DNA from: Bugulina stolonifera
Taxonomy: Eukaryota; Bryozoa; Gymnolaemata; Cheilostomatida; Bugulidae
Direction of reading: 5' to 3'
Length of the DNA: 64,000 nt
Assembly (NCBI GenBank): GCA_935421135.1
Contig: OW285188.1
Coordinates: forward strand, 25,149,233 to 25,213,232
Positions 13,101 through 24,500 of the stretch are shown here, piece by piece; position 1 is the first letter of the stretch, and every line of letters begins with the position of its first letter. A program made the position numbers and the translations under genes. Below the pieces are notes generated by a model. It was not told the DNA's origin. It ran no database searches and saw only the letters and a program-made list of their open reading frames with translations.

Positions 13101-16100
13101 CTGTGTAATATATAAGCAACAGCCTGAGGTAATACAGCGTAGTATCTGGAGTTTAGTGCTTACAGTGCAGTTTTGGTGTTTCCTGTGTTGAGATACTGTG
13201 TTGTTTGAGCGGTAGCTGTGATGCCTGTAGGTAAATTATTTTCAGCTAGCTACCTGCGTTACTGTAAAGATTCATGATTATCTGTATTCATTCATTAGAA
13301 TGTTTAGTTTAGTTAGGCTGTAGACACAGAGCAGTCTGGGCACTAATATCATGCTAGCTGCCTCATTACTATACAAACATGGGATGAGGGAGCAGGTCAC
13401 AATGATCTTACTGGAGTAATTCCAAAATTTGTTCATGTTTGACCCATTCCCTGCATCAGCTGGGTTACATATTATTGTACTCTTGTATGCATATACCTAC
13501 TAGTATGCATGTACCTACTAGTAAGTATATATCTACTAGTAGGTACATGTATATCCATACTAGTATGTGCAACAGCAGCAGTTACTGTATACAACATGCA
13601 CACCAGCTGATGCATCACATCTGTTGTTATATTGGTAGGCACTGTATATACAATGTATATTGACCTACTGCTTCTCACAGATTCAACATGGTCATTATTC
13701 TGTCATATTGTGGTTTGCTATCCTCTCTCTGTTTACATTCTTTATTTAGCTAGTTGACCAATGAACCAATGAAAGATAAGCTACAGGCTATTCTCTCACT
13801 GATAGGCTGTGTTATAGGGGTGTGTGAGGGGTGTGCTATATTGCTTATCTATCATTTCAAAAACAACTTCACATCCTGCTTTAAAAATTGAACACCTCTG
13901 GCATATTGCCAATAATTATTGTGACTTTTGGCACACTATGTAAAGGACAGTGGGGAGGGAATGTGCTGGTACTAAGCTAACAGTATTGCCTGTTCACATC
14001 ACTGTTGCCTGTGAACTACTGATAGTTATGCAGGACCTTTATGTGTGTATCAATATCCTTACTTTCATCTTGTAGTGTTGTATTACAGAGTTACATTAAA
14101 GTCTTCTTCCATGATAAAAGACTGCAATATACAGAACGTGAACAGATAGATGCATGGAAGGCCCAAAGACCAGGAGAGAGAATTCTAGAGATAGGTGGGT
14201 TGGGTTAGCACTAGTAGTGTACCGTATGCAAAGCTATTTCTGGGCCCACAGTCTATATACAATGTATATCTGTGTTGTACTGCTTTGTACAGCCTTGTGT
14301 GATTTGTAGCCTTCATTTTCTACATATCTATACTGTAGAGGTCTACATATCTACACTGTAGAGGTCTACATATCTACACTGTAGAGGTCTACATATCTAC
14401 ACTGTAGAGGTCTACATATCTACACTGTAGAGGTCTACATACATATGCATCTATGCTGTGACATTACCTGCTCTAATTGTACCTCTTTGGGTCAATATGC
14501 TGTTAATTATGGTCAGATACTATACACTATTTGTGTAGTATTCTACTACTATGCTACTACTATTAGGCTAATGATTGTAGATTCCCCATTGTCACAAGGT
14601 ATACTGGATCTAAGAGCTGATCAGAGAAATCTGAACATGCTGGAGTTCATATGGGACTCCACTAAGGACTGCTCTGTCTTCATTAAGGTTGGTACTCAGG
14701 CTACTGATAAGAATGTTAACAACACAGAGAATAGCCGAGGTTCCAATAAACACACACTAGCCCACACAGTCACCCTATCTGCTGTTGGCTCTCATCCTGT
14801 GATATTATGTCATTGAACTTACACTGTCTGCTATTCTGTCCACATGAACTACAGCGTAAAAACAACATTTTGGCAACATGGTTACTATTATGCAACATTG
14901 TTACTATTACGTATAGTCAGTATTGTTATTTCTGGCACCATTGAGTTGGATACACTGTACATACAGATCTTTTAAGAGGAAGGTCTTCTATTCTACATAC
15001 AATGTGATGCGTTAATTGTGTGGATGGTGTGATGTCTGTGGTGACACTGTGACACCTGTATTATAGTTAGTATTGTGTACCCATATGCTTATGATCTACA
15101 TATACGTACACATACATGTACACCTACACGTACACCTACACGTACACATACACATACACGTACACATACACGTACACGTACACATACACGTACACATACA
15201 CGTATACATACACGTACACATAAATACACATGTATAATAGATGTAGATACTGTAGGTGACATATGGTCAACCGTAACTTCTTCTGTAAGTAGTCTAATAT
15301 TATTATGTCTATAGGTTAACTGTATAAGTACTGAGTTCACTCCAAAGAAGCATGGAGGGGAGAAAGGAGTTCCCTTCAGGATCCAGGTGGATACATACAC
15401 ATACACAGAAGATGACCAGCAGCGTAAGCTCCTTTACTGTGCCTCCTGCCAGATCAAAGTGTTCAAGGTACTGGCCACTACTGTTGACATACTACTGTAT
15501 CCACTACTGTATGTGTACACTACACTGTATTCACTACTGTTTCTGTGATGTTATCTATTAGATTAAAAGTGTGCATGTACTTTAGACTGTGTCATATCTG
15601 TTGGATGCTTGCCAGGAATGTTTGCTTTAGAATAATTTATCACCCAACTAAAAGGTTAGTTGTGATATGGTGTAGTATGCAAGGAGCTAAGTAGTTTATA
15701 TATAGCCTATATGTACATGTATAATATGCTATCAGTATGGGTAGCAGACACTATTTCCCATGTTCAGTTGTCAGTACACTAAATACACTACACACACAAC
15801 ATGCGCTTCATACACTACATAGTACACTGCATAGTACACTGCATAGTACACTGCATAGTACACTGCATACAATACATACACAACATACACCACATACAAT
15901 ACATACACTACATACAATACATGCACTACATGCACTACATACACTACATACACTACATACACTACATACACTACATACAATACATGCACTACATGCGCTA
16001 CATACAATACATACACTACATACAATACATGCACTACATACAATACATACACTACATACAATATATACACTACATACAATACATACACTACATACAATAC

Positions 16101-19100
16101 ATACACTACATACAATACATGCACTACATACACTACATGCACTACATGCGCTACATACAATACATATACTACATACAATACATGCACTGCATACACTACA
16201 TACACTGCATACACTACATACACTACATACACTACATACACTGCATACACTACATGCACTACATACACTACATGCAATACATACACTACATACACTACAT
16301 ACAATACATGCACTACATACAATACATACACTACATACACTACATACAATACATGCACTACATACAATATATACACTACATACAATACATACACTACATA
16401 CAATACATGCACTACATACTTCCACTGCATGTGGTACATGCTTGTTAACAGAGGAGACAAGATGTTTCTCATGTTATCAACACTACCTAATGTCAACAAC
16501 AACAAGGCGCTTGCAGTGTGCTAATAAAACATTCCTATTAGAGTATTATGGAATGATAAAATGAGCACATGTGCCTGTACACAGAGCTAAGGCGACTAAA
16601 CAACTAGACCAGGGTTGGGTTTTGACCAGGCAGTGACTAAACCATGACATGTATGTAGGTCTATGGTATTATACAACGTATAAAGGATAGTGATAGCCAG
16701 TAGTACAATATTCCTTGTTCAATAAACCTGTACAGTATCATGTAATTACATCTCAACAAGTAGTGTCCCCATTCTAAGTTTTTATATTTCAAAGGTATAT
16801 TGTGGAGACAATTCAGTTTGGTTAAACCTCTGAGCCATTCAGTTTGATCTACCTTGTTATGTTCAAAACATTTTGAACATGATAGCTTAGGGTGGTTTAA
16901 ACTGGTGTAAACCATCTTAAACCAGTTTAGATCACACTGTTAACCAGTGTAGTCCAACACTGACCAACTTAGGAACTGCACACAGTTTACACCATGATAA
17001 AGCTTCAGTAAGTCATGCAGTTCTCTTGTCTTCCAGCCTAAAGGTGCTGATAGAAAGCAGAAGACAGACAGGGATAAAGTTGAGAAGATATCTACTCTGG
17101 ACAAGGTACTGTACTCACACATGTTTTACAACAGTAGGTACTGTGCTAATACATGTACAACAACAGTAGGTACTGCACTAATACATATGCTAAACACTAG
17201 GTACTGTACTAACACATGTAACATAATGTTATAGAATGTATTGTAATATACGGTAGTGTCATGTAAGATAATGTAGACCTAGAAAGCTCTGCTTTATACA
17301 CTGTAATGTAGTACTGTAATGTAGTACTGTAATGTAGTACTGTAATGTAGTACTGTAATGTAGTACTGTAATGTAGTACTGTAATGTAGTACTGTAATGT
17401 AGTACTGTAATGTAGTACTGTAATGTAGTACTGTAATGTAGTACTGTAATGTAGTACTGTAATGTAGTACTGTAATGTAGTACTGTAATGTAGTACTGTA
17501 ATGTAGTACTGTAATGTAGTACTGTAATGTAGTACTGTAATGTAGTACTGTAATGTAGTACTGTAATGTAGTACTGTAATGTAGTACTGTAATGTAGTAC
17601 TGTAATGTAGTACTGTAATGTAGTACTGTAATGTAGTACTGTAATGTAGTACTGTAATGTAGTACTGTAATGGAGTACTGTAATGTAGTACTGTAATGTA
17701 GTACTGTAATGTAGTAATGTAATGGGGTACTATAATGTAGTACTGTAATGTAGTACTGTAATGTAGTACTGTAATGTAGTACTGTAATGTAGTACTGTAA
17801 TGGAGTACTGTAATGTAGTACTGTAATGTAGTACTGTAATGTAGTAATGTAATGGGGTACTATAATGTAGTACTGTAATGTAGTACTGTAATGTAGTACT
17901 GTAATGTAGTACTGTAATGTAAGGCAATGTTCTGATGACATACAGTATCCTGTATTTCCTGGAAGGAGTTTTACTCAGTGTATAGCTGCTGTATAACACT
18001 ATTTGTTTACATACTGTATCAATGTGATTATGCAATCACCAGTATATGTTGTACTATATACATTTCCATAGTTCAGTACCTTGTATATTTATTAGCATTG
18101 CTTCATAGCAAGCTTAACCATGAGTTAGTGATTCGTGACTAGCAGTTTAATGGTTCTCTATACACTAATAATTAGGTAAAGCATGAACCCCTGTACTGCG
18201 TTTTTCTATGCTCTATAGTCTCCACTCTAAGATCTACGGTCTATAGTCTATGCTATATACTCTATAGTCTATAGTCTATGCTCTATACTCTATAGTCTAT
18301 GCTCTATAGTCTATACTCTACAGTCTATACTCTATATTAAATATACTATTTCTTTACTCATTTATCCAGGAGAAGTATCAGCCGTCATTTGATGTGACAG
18401 TGCTGACGGAGGTACCCATAGACAGTGCCATAGTCATGCAGCGTTCTCAGCCACCCAAGAGTAACGGTAATGCCTGCACCACATGTGACATGACTCCTGT
18501 ACATAACTCCCCTTCTGTGGCTATAGCCCACAATCCTTACCACAATCGCTCAGTTTCTGTAGAGTAAGTACTGTACCACCCGCACTCTCTATAGGTAAAG
18601 GATTATTGGCATAGTTGATTAAATAGATGTACAATTCAGAGTTGTCTACTCTTGAGTACTGTCAGCTGATCAATGTATGTGGACAGAGCAGTTGTTGTTT
18701 ACACTCAAGTTAGGAAATAATGTTCAATTAGACTACCTCCCCTTATATTAACCATGTACGGTTATGTCTGTACCCTGAGCTACTGCTATCCACTACTTAT
18801 TCTACCATACTTTACTTGTACAGGGTCTGTCCATTTGAGAACGAAACTAATTCCAGCAGATCAACAAATTCATCCGTAAGTAATACATGTATGTAAATTA
18901 TACTTACAGTAAGTAATACATTACATGTATGTAAATTGTACTTACAGTAGGTATTACATTACATGTATGTGAATTATACTTACAGTAAGTAATACATTAC
19001 ATGTATGTAAATTGTACTTACAGTAGGTATTACATTACATGTATGTGAATTATACTTACAGTAAGTATTACTTGTCTCTCTATGTAGCCTGCCAATGTTG

Positions 19101-21051
19101 TAAGACAAATCACTAAAGAGACAAACGATGTGGAAGTGGCTGCCTGGCTGAAAGCTCACCGGTTTGGAAACTACAGCAAGATATTTGCAAATTATACAGG
19201 TTGGTCCTTATTCTTTACCAATAATAATAATACTTGATGTATATACACTATACACTACATTGTACACTACACTATACACTACATTGTACACTATGTAATA
19301 TACTGTACTCTGTACACTATGTCGTACACTATACACTACACTATACTATACACTATCCACTACACTATACACTCTACTATACACTATACTGTACACTACA
19401 CTACACTATACACTACACTATACACTACACTATACACTCTACTATACACTATACTGTACACTACACTATACACTACACTATACACTACACTATACACTAC
19501 ACTATACACTATACACTATATCGTACACTATATCATACGCTACACCCTAAACACTATACACTACACACTAAACTCTACACACCACACACTAAACTCTACA
19601 CACTACACACTAAACTCTACACACTACACACTATACACAGGTGCTGACCTGCTTACACTAAGTAGAGAGGAACTTATACAGATCTGTGGTCTGGCTGATG
19701 GTATCAGACTAAACAATGCTCTACAGTTGAAGACTATCAGACCCAGACTCACCATATATGTGAATATACAGTCAGAATCAGGTGAGTGTTACCTCCTGCT
19801 TGTATTGTGTGTATTTACATATATCCACTATGTGTGCATTACCTATCATATTATACCTGTGCATACTGAAGGGTAACTCTACATACGAATACCTGTACCA
19901 TTGTACTTCCAAGTGTGGAATATGTAATTACAGTGTTAGTAGCCTGCAACAGATGCTTCAACATGTATTTCAGCCATACATACAACTTAGTAGACTGGGT
20001 TTAGATTGATGGTTGAAGTTTATTGTCATTTTATATCCCAGATATTTAAATGTTAGATATACCAAGTGTTCGCTGCCCTGAGCGTATATTCAATGATGCT
20101 ACACTTGCTAAGGTTACATGTTTCATATATCAGTTACAGTATGTAATATATGCATGTTTGCCGGTTTGTCATCTGTCATATTTCCACCACATATTTTCCA
20201 TGCATACATGTGTATACTAAGTATGCACATGTAGTTTATACAAGTACATATAATGTCTGTTATATTTACCAGTGTTCCATGTGCTTTACATGAGCGCTGT
20301 TATATTTACCAGTGTTCCATGTGCTTTACCTGAGCACTGCTACGTGTCAGGAGCTGATAGACAAGCTGGCCAACCTATTCAATGCATCACCCAGTGTGAT
20401 AGTAGATGTTCACCTGCTTGGAATTAATAAGATTCACATCCTAGTCACAGATGAGGTCGTACAGAACATGCCTGACAGTACAATGTACAGTGTTGAGGTG
20501 CTTAAGAGTAAGTCATCACACTTATACACCGGAATATAAGATAACTGTGTTATGTAGTAATTATAGGCCAATGGTTGTAATTCGAAGTTGTCTTCTCCTT
20601 TTTTAAGGAGATGAACTCTGACAAGGAGAGAGCAACTTCTAATTATAATCAATAGGCTCTGTACATACATGTACAACATGTACATGTGTTTGAGTGGCAA
20701 CAGTTGTACTTGATGGCTGAGGCATCCATTGGAATGTTATTATTAGTAGGTTAAGACAGTTGTATATGATAACAGTTCTCAGTGGCTGCTCCAACATAAA
20801 GTTGTCGACTATGCAAGAGCATTCTTTTATAATGTTGGAACGGGCTCGTTTCATTTTGCAAAGAAATCTAACATGTATATATCAATATAATGTTGCTTGT
20901 GGCATTATTTTGCTGGTACATGTACATATATAATATAATATTCACCAGTAATATAATACAGTATACTACGTAATGTAGCGTATGTTATTGTTTAGATGAA
21001 AGTGCTGAACAGTACAGAGTGTTACTGACCAGGATAGACCAGGGTCAGTAA
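10114..21051 (+). CDS. TFCP2: TFCP2/LSF-type (CP2 family) transcription factor
   Basis: Coding exons: 10114-10316, 11992-12036, 12724-12868, 14089-14194, 14581-14687, 15315-15467, 17037-17105, 18370-18563, 18824-18875, 19088-19199, 19641-19781, 20313-20507, 20996-21051. All phases join, giving 525 aa. Residues 55-80 hold the family N-terminal motif ([10 protein letters not shown], then [10 protein letters not shown]). Residues about 83-300 form the CP2 DNA-binding domain: [62 protein letters not shown]. Residues about 370-425 are the SAM-like domain ([21 protein letters not shown]), followed by RPRLTIYV and the C-terminal oligomerisation region. Members are nuclear and bind DNA as dimers or tetramers. 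The pattern fits the LSF/UBP1 branch better than grainyhead. An acceptor at 10095 suggests a 5' UTR intron. The ATG at 10114 is the first in frame. Confidence 0.93.
12880..13060. repeat. GTGTATGTGTAGT repeat in TFCP2 intron 3
   Basis: Units of GTGTATGTGTAGT and shorter variants begin about 12 bp after the exon 3 donor (12869). The antisense open frames here come from the repeat. Confidence 0.85.
14332..14440. repeat. 23-bp tandem repeat in TFCP2 intron 4
   Basis: There are five nearly identical 23-bp units built on GAGGTCTACATATCTACAC, upstream of exon 5. Confidence 0.9.
15090..15230. repeat. TACACGTACACA repeat in TFCP2 intron 5
   Basis: This is a run of ACACGTACACATAC-type units in the last 230 bp before the exon 6 acceptor at 15314. 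Confidence 0.85.
15780..16420. repeat. 9-bp satellite in TFCP2 intron 6
   Basis: About 640 bp of 9-mers alternate between ACATACACT, ACATACAAT and ACATGCACT. The length is a multiple of three, so it stays open in several frames on both strands, giving apparent proteins of up to 275 aa. These are artefacts. Confidence 0.92.
17300..17921. repeat. 13-bp satellite in TFCP2 intron 7
   Basis: GTAGTACTGTAAT is repeated almost perfectly about 48 times. A segment with the variants TGGAGTACTG and TGGGGTACTATAATG occurs twice, about 125 bp apart, so a block was duplicated after the array formed. Confidence 0.95.
18220..18335. repeat. CTATAGTCTATGCTCTATACT repeat in TFCP2 intron 7
   Basis: Variable units of CTATAGTCTATGCT and CTATACTCTA end about 35 bp before the exon 8 acceptor at 18369. 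Confidence 0.8.
18876..19072. repeat. Tandem copies of the exon 9 donor region, TFCP2
   Basis: The intron starts GTAAGTAATACATG. About four further units repeat this start, each carrying ACAGTAAGT or ACAGTAGGT followed by AATAC or ATTAC. Most copies therefore contain a near-consensus 5' splice site. In the reading frame of exon 9, retaining the intron start leads quickly to a stop. Confidence 0.8.
19238..19640. repeat. TACACTA repeat running into TFCP2 exon 11 acceptor
   Basis: TACACTACACTA-type units and, in the last 100 bp, ACACTAAACTCTAC units continue right up to the ACACAG acceptor at 19640. The 3' end of intron 10 is thus almost all repeat, with no ordinary polypyrimidine tract. Confidence 0.85.
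20258..20337 (+). repeat. 40-bp duplication of the exon 12 acceptor, TFCP2
   Basis: TATATTTACCAG with the first bases of exon 12 (TGTTCCATGTGCTTTAC) is present twice, 40 bp apart (20259 and 20299). Only the downstream acceptor (20312) keeps the reading frame. Use of the upstream one (20272) would add 40 nt and shift the frame. Confidence 0.88.
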
Positions 21052-21586
21052 TATATGCACACAGCTCTGGACGAGTATATACTTTTGTGGACACACACTG
21101 GAACACATGACCACTGTTCACTCTCAGCAATGGCATACCGTTAGCATGGAGTACCTGATTCACATAGTATTTTTATACGGAAATTGTTGTATGATTTGTT
21201 CTGAGATTATTGTTATTATTATAATGGAATGATGTACTAACCATATGCTACACTTAACCCCCTTTGAATTCAATGTAATTCTGTACATTCACCTTTCATT
21301 ATTGTGTCATTCACAGTGTACAGTCCAGTGACATACATATTTTTACAATGTTAGAGAATATCCACCAATGTACAATCTATGATATTTTTCACATCAAAAA
21401 AATTAATATTATGTTATATACAAATAATATATTACTCCTAAATTCATTTTGATACAAATGTAAATAAATGTGATCTTTTGTATCCAGATTCAACAAACAT
21501 TAAAAGACCTAGCCTAAGCTCCAATCCAAATTTCAGACTGCCCAATTGTCCTCATTATGTCTACAGAAGTCTAACAGCCCCAGATA
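21052..21586. other. Convergent intergenic space, TFCP2/STRIP
   Basis: These 535 bp between two tail-to-tail genes probably hold both 3' UTRs. The stretch is AT-rich and has no open frame of interest. Confidence 0.7.
21463..21468 (+). terminator. Candidate poly(A) signal of TFCP2
   Basis: This AATAAA lies 411 bp after the TFCP2 stop codon and before the stop codon of the convergent STRIP gene. I saw no other canonical signal between the two stops on this strand. Confidence 0.45.
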
Positions 21587-24500
21587 TCAATGCCTGAGGA
21601 CTAGATCCCAGTCTATTTGTGTGCCATGCACCTCCCTATCTAGCCACTTTTCATAGTTCATTTTAAACTCCATGGTCAATTGGACTTCTTCTCCCAGAAT
21701 GCTCTGTAGGTTGTTGTCGACTGGTTTGAACTCCGGGTCATAGCCATCGTTGACATACCGTCTGTTGTTGAACCTGTCCACACAGGAACGGAGGGCGTAC
21801 TCCTCTGCCTGGAAGTCCCATGGCCTGGCATCCATATCTAAACGGAGTAGTGGGTGAAATGTTTATACTAGTTATTGATTCAATGCTAACTTTCCCAGAA
21901 TGCAGTTCGTGGAGATATAATACAAACAGTTCCAACTAACCTACATGTAGATATACTGTACTTAGTTTAGTAGTATCTACTAGTGTCTACTTTACAGTTA
22001 GGGGGTGGAGCAGGGAAGGCACATGTTGCACAATTACCAACAACATCACCATTTAGCTTGACATATAAATGGAACTCTAGACTGCTGAGTTGGAACCATT
22101 GTCCCATGCCCTTCCCAAGCATATATCCAGCCATAAAGCACTAACCATTACCAAAAGCCCAGTCATCAGTCAACCTATGTCTGACTTTACTGTATATGGC
22201 CGACATGGTCTTCATGTTACTCTTCCTCCATTGTCTACCCAGATACTTGGTCTGTAGTTTGATGAGCTTGAGCACATACACCTGCATCATGGCGTGTTTT
22301 ACCTTGAGAGCTCTCTTCAGTATCGGCGCAGACTTGAATATGATCAGCATCTGGACAGACAATATACAAGTAACCAACACCATCAGCTCCCACAGATTTG
22401 TGTGCTAAACATCATAGCCGCGGATAAACAACTATCTCACCTATATCTCTATATATCAGCCTATACGTCTATATATCAGCCTATACGTCTATATATCAAC
22501 CTATACGTCTATATACCAGCCTATACGTCTATATATCAACCTATACGTCTATATATCAGCCTATACCTCTATATACCAACCTATACGTCTATATATCAAC
22601 CTATACGTCTATATATCAACCTATACGTCTATATATCAACCTATAAGTCTATATACCAACCTTTATGTCTATATATGTTAACCTATACGTCTATATATCA
22701 ACCTATACGTCTATATATCAGCCTATACCTCTATATACCAACCTATACGTCTATATATCAACCTATACGTCTATATATCAACCTATACGTCTATATATCA
22801 ACCTATACTTCTATATACCAACCTTTATGTCTATATATATTAACCTATACATCTATATATCAACCTACACGTCTAAAACACTCACCATAGTCCTGGAATG
22901 TTTCCACTTGGTGAGTTTATTGAGTATTCTAAGCAGGTTGATACAAGAGAACATGTTCCTCCAGCAGCAGGTCTGAGAGTCTCCGGACTCCTGCAGTACA
23001 ACCAATGAGACTATTATAACACAGAGTTACATACCAGTGAAGGTAGTAGGTCTATACTCTATAGTATAGATACAGAGAGGTACGTGTGCTGTCACAGTGT
23101 GTGATGATGTTGCTATCATTCAGATAAAGTTACAACCCCCAGACTCATTACCCCAGTCACAGCTAGCCTCAACCGTACCTTGTCATGTCATGTTTGTTAG
23201 ACTGTGAACCAAAACACTCCTACACACGCTTGGCAACAAACAAACTCTTTCATATTGGATGCTATGTAAGTATAAGCTATATGATAAATTACTACAAGTG
23301 ATAAGCTAATGTAATGTAATATAGTAGATGTACCAGAGACTCAGCAGTTATCTCCACATCCTTTGATAGAACAGATCTTGGGAAGTCGAGTATCGGTATG
23401 TTATTCTTAGTCTGTACATACGTGAGGATTGTCTGATTGAAGAATTTAATCACCAGAGGAATGCAGTTGGCAAACACCAAGTGCTGGCTCATGAATTCAA
23501 ACTGCAAATAAATTCAAATGGATAAACTATAGTAATCTACAACATAAGCAACTCAAGACTCATTGAATACGTGTAATGCATTATTGTGTGTCTACATTAT
23601 GCCCACATTTGTAAAGTCTCCAAAAGCATGTGCAGTATATTTGGTTGTAACAGAACCTAGTAGATATACATGATTGTATATAATGATAAACACACACATA
23701 TACATGTACAATGCATACATGTATATATACATGATGTTAGAATGTGCTACTCTAACACCACAGCAAAACATTTCTACCAGACTAAAGCTTCTAGTCCTAT
23801 TACTGTTTTGTATTGTGAGGAGATTCCACACAGCAGTTCTACCAAGCCAGAACCATTCACTGGGAACCCAAGCCAGGCAGTTCACTCACTAACCTGGTAT
23901 ACATGATTCACTTACTAACCTGGTACACATGGTTCACTCACTAACCTGGTGTACGTGGTTCACTCACTAACCTGGTACACATGGTTCACTCACTAACCTG
24001 GTACACATATGGTTCACTCACTAACCTGGTGCACATGGTTCACTCACTAACCTGGTACACATGGTTCACTCACTAACCTGGTACACATGGTTCACTCACT
24101 AACCTGGTACACATGGTTCACTCACTAACCTGGTACACATGGTTCACTCACTAACCTGGTGTACGTGGTTCACTCACTAACCTGGTACACATGGTTCACT
24201 CACTAACCTGGTACACATGGTTCAGCTTGAACCACTTGAGCAGCAAGAGGAAGAGTCCAGAAATTGACTTAACCATAATCTCCTTATGTCTGTTCACATC
24301 AATGGCTAGCTTCATCGAGTCCAATACAGTTGGGCTGCTTTACAAGGGGGAGACAAAACCGGGATATTATATCTGTTACCATTTATGACAATATGATATT
24401 TTATATAAGTTATGGAATATTATATACTATGAAGGCAGTACAGCTGTTGGATTCTCCCACAAAATGATATAAAATACTCGTAGCTAATCACTGAAGTTAT

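Noticed and set aside
15737..16564. Long open frames (up to 275 aa) on both strands over the 9-bp repeat
   Set aside because: The unit length is a multiple of three and has no stop, so frames stay open by arithmetic. The region is a TFCP2 intron between two confirmed exons.
17294..17941. 215-aa minus-strand open frame over the 13-bp repeat
   Set aside because: Pure repeat translation (period 13 aa), antisense within a TFCP2 intron, with no non-repeat coding part.
23892..24233. CRISPR-like array
   Set aside because: Units are contiguous with no unique spacers, the genome is eukaryotic, and the unit is a copy of an exon end plus splice site.
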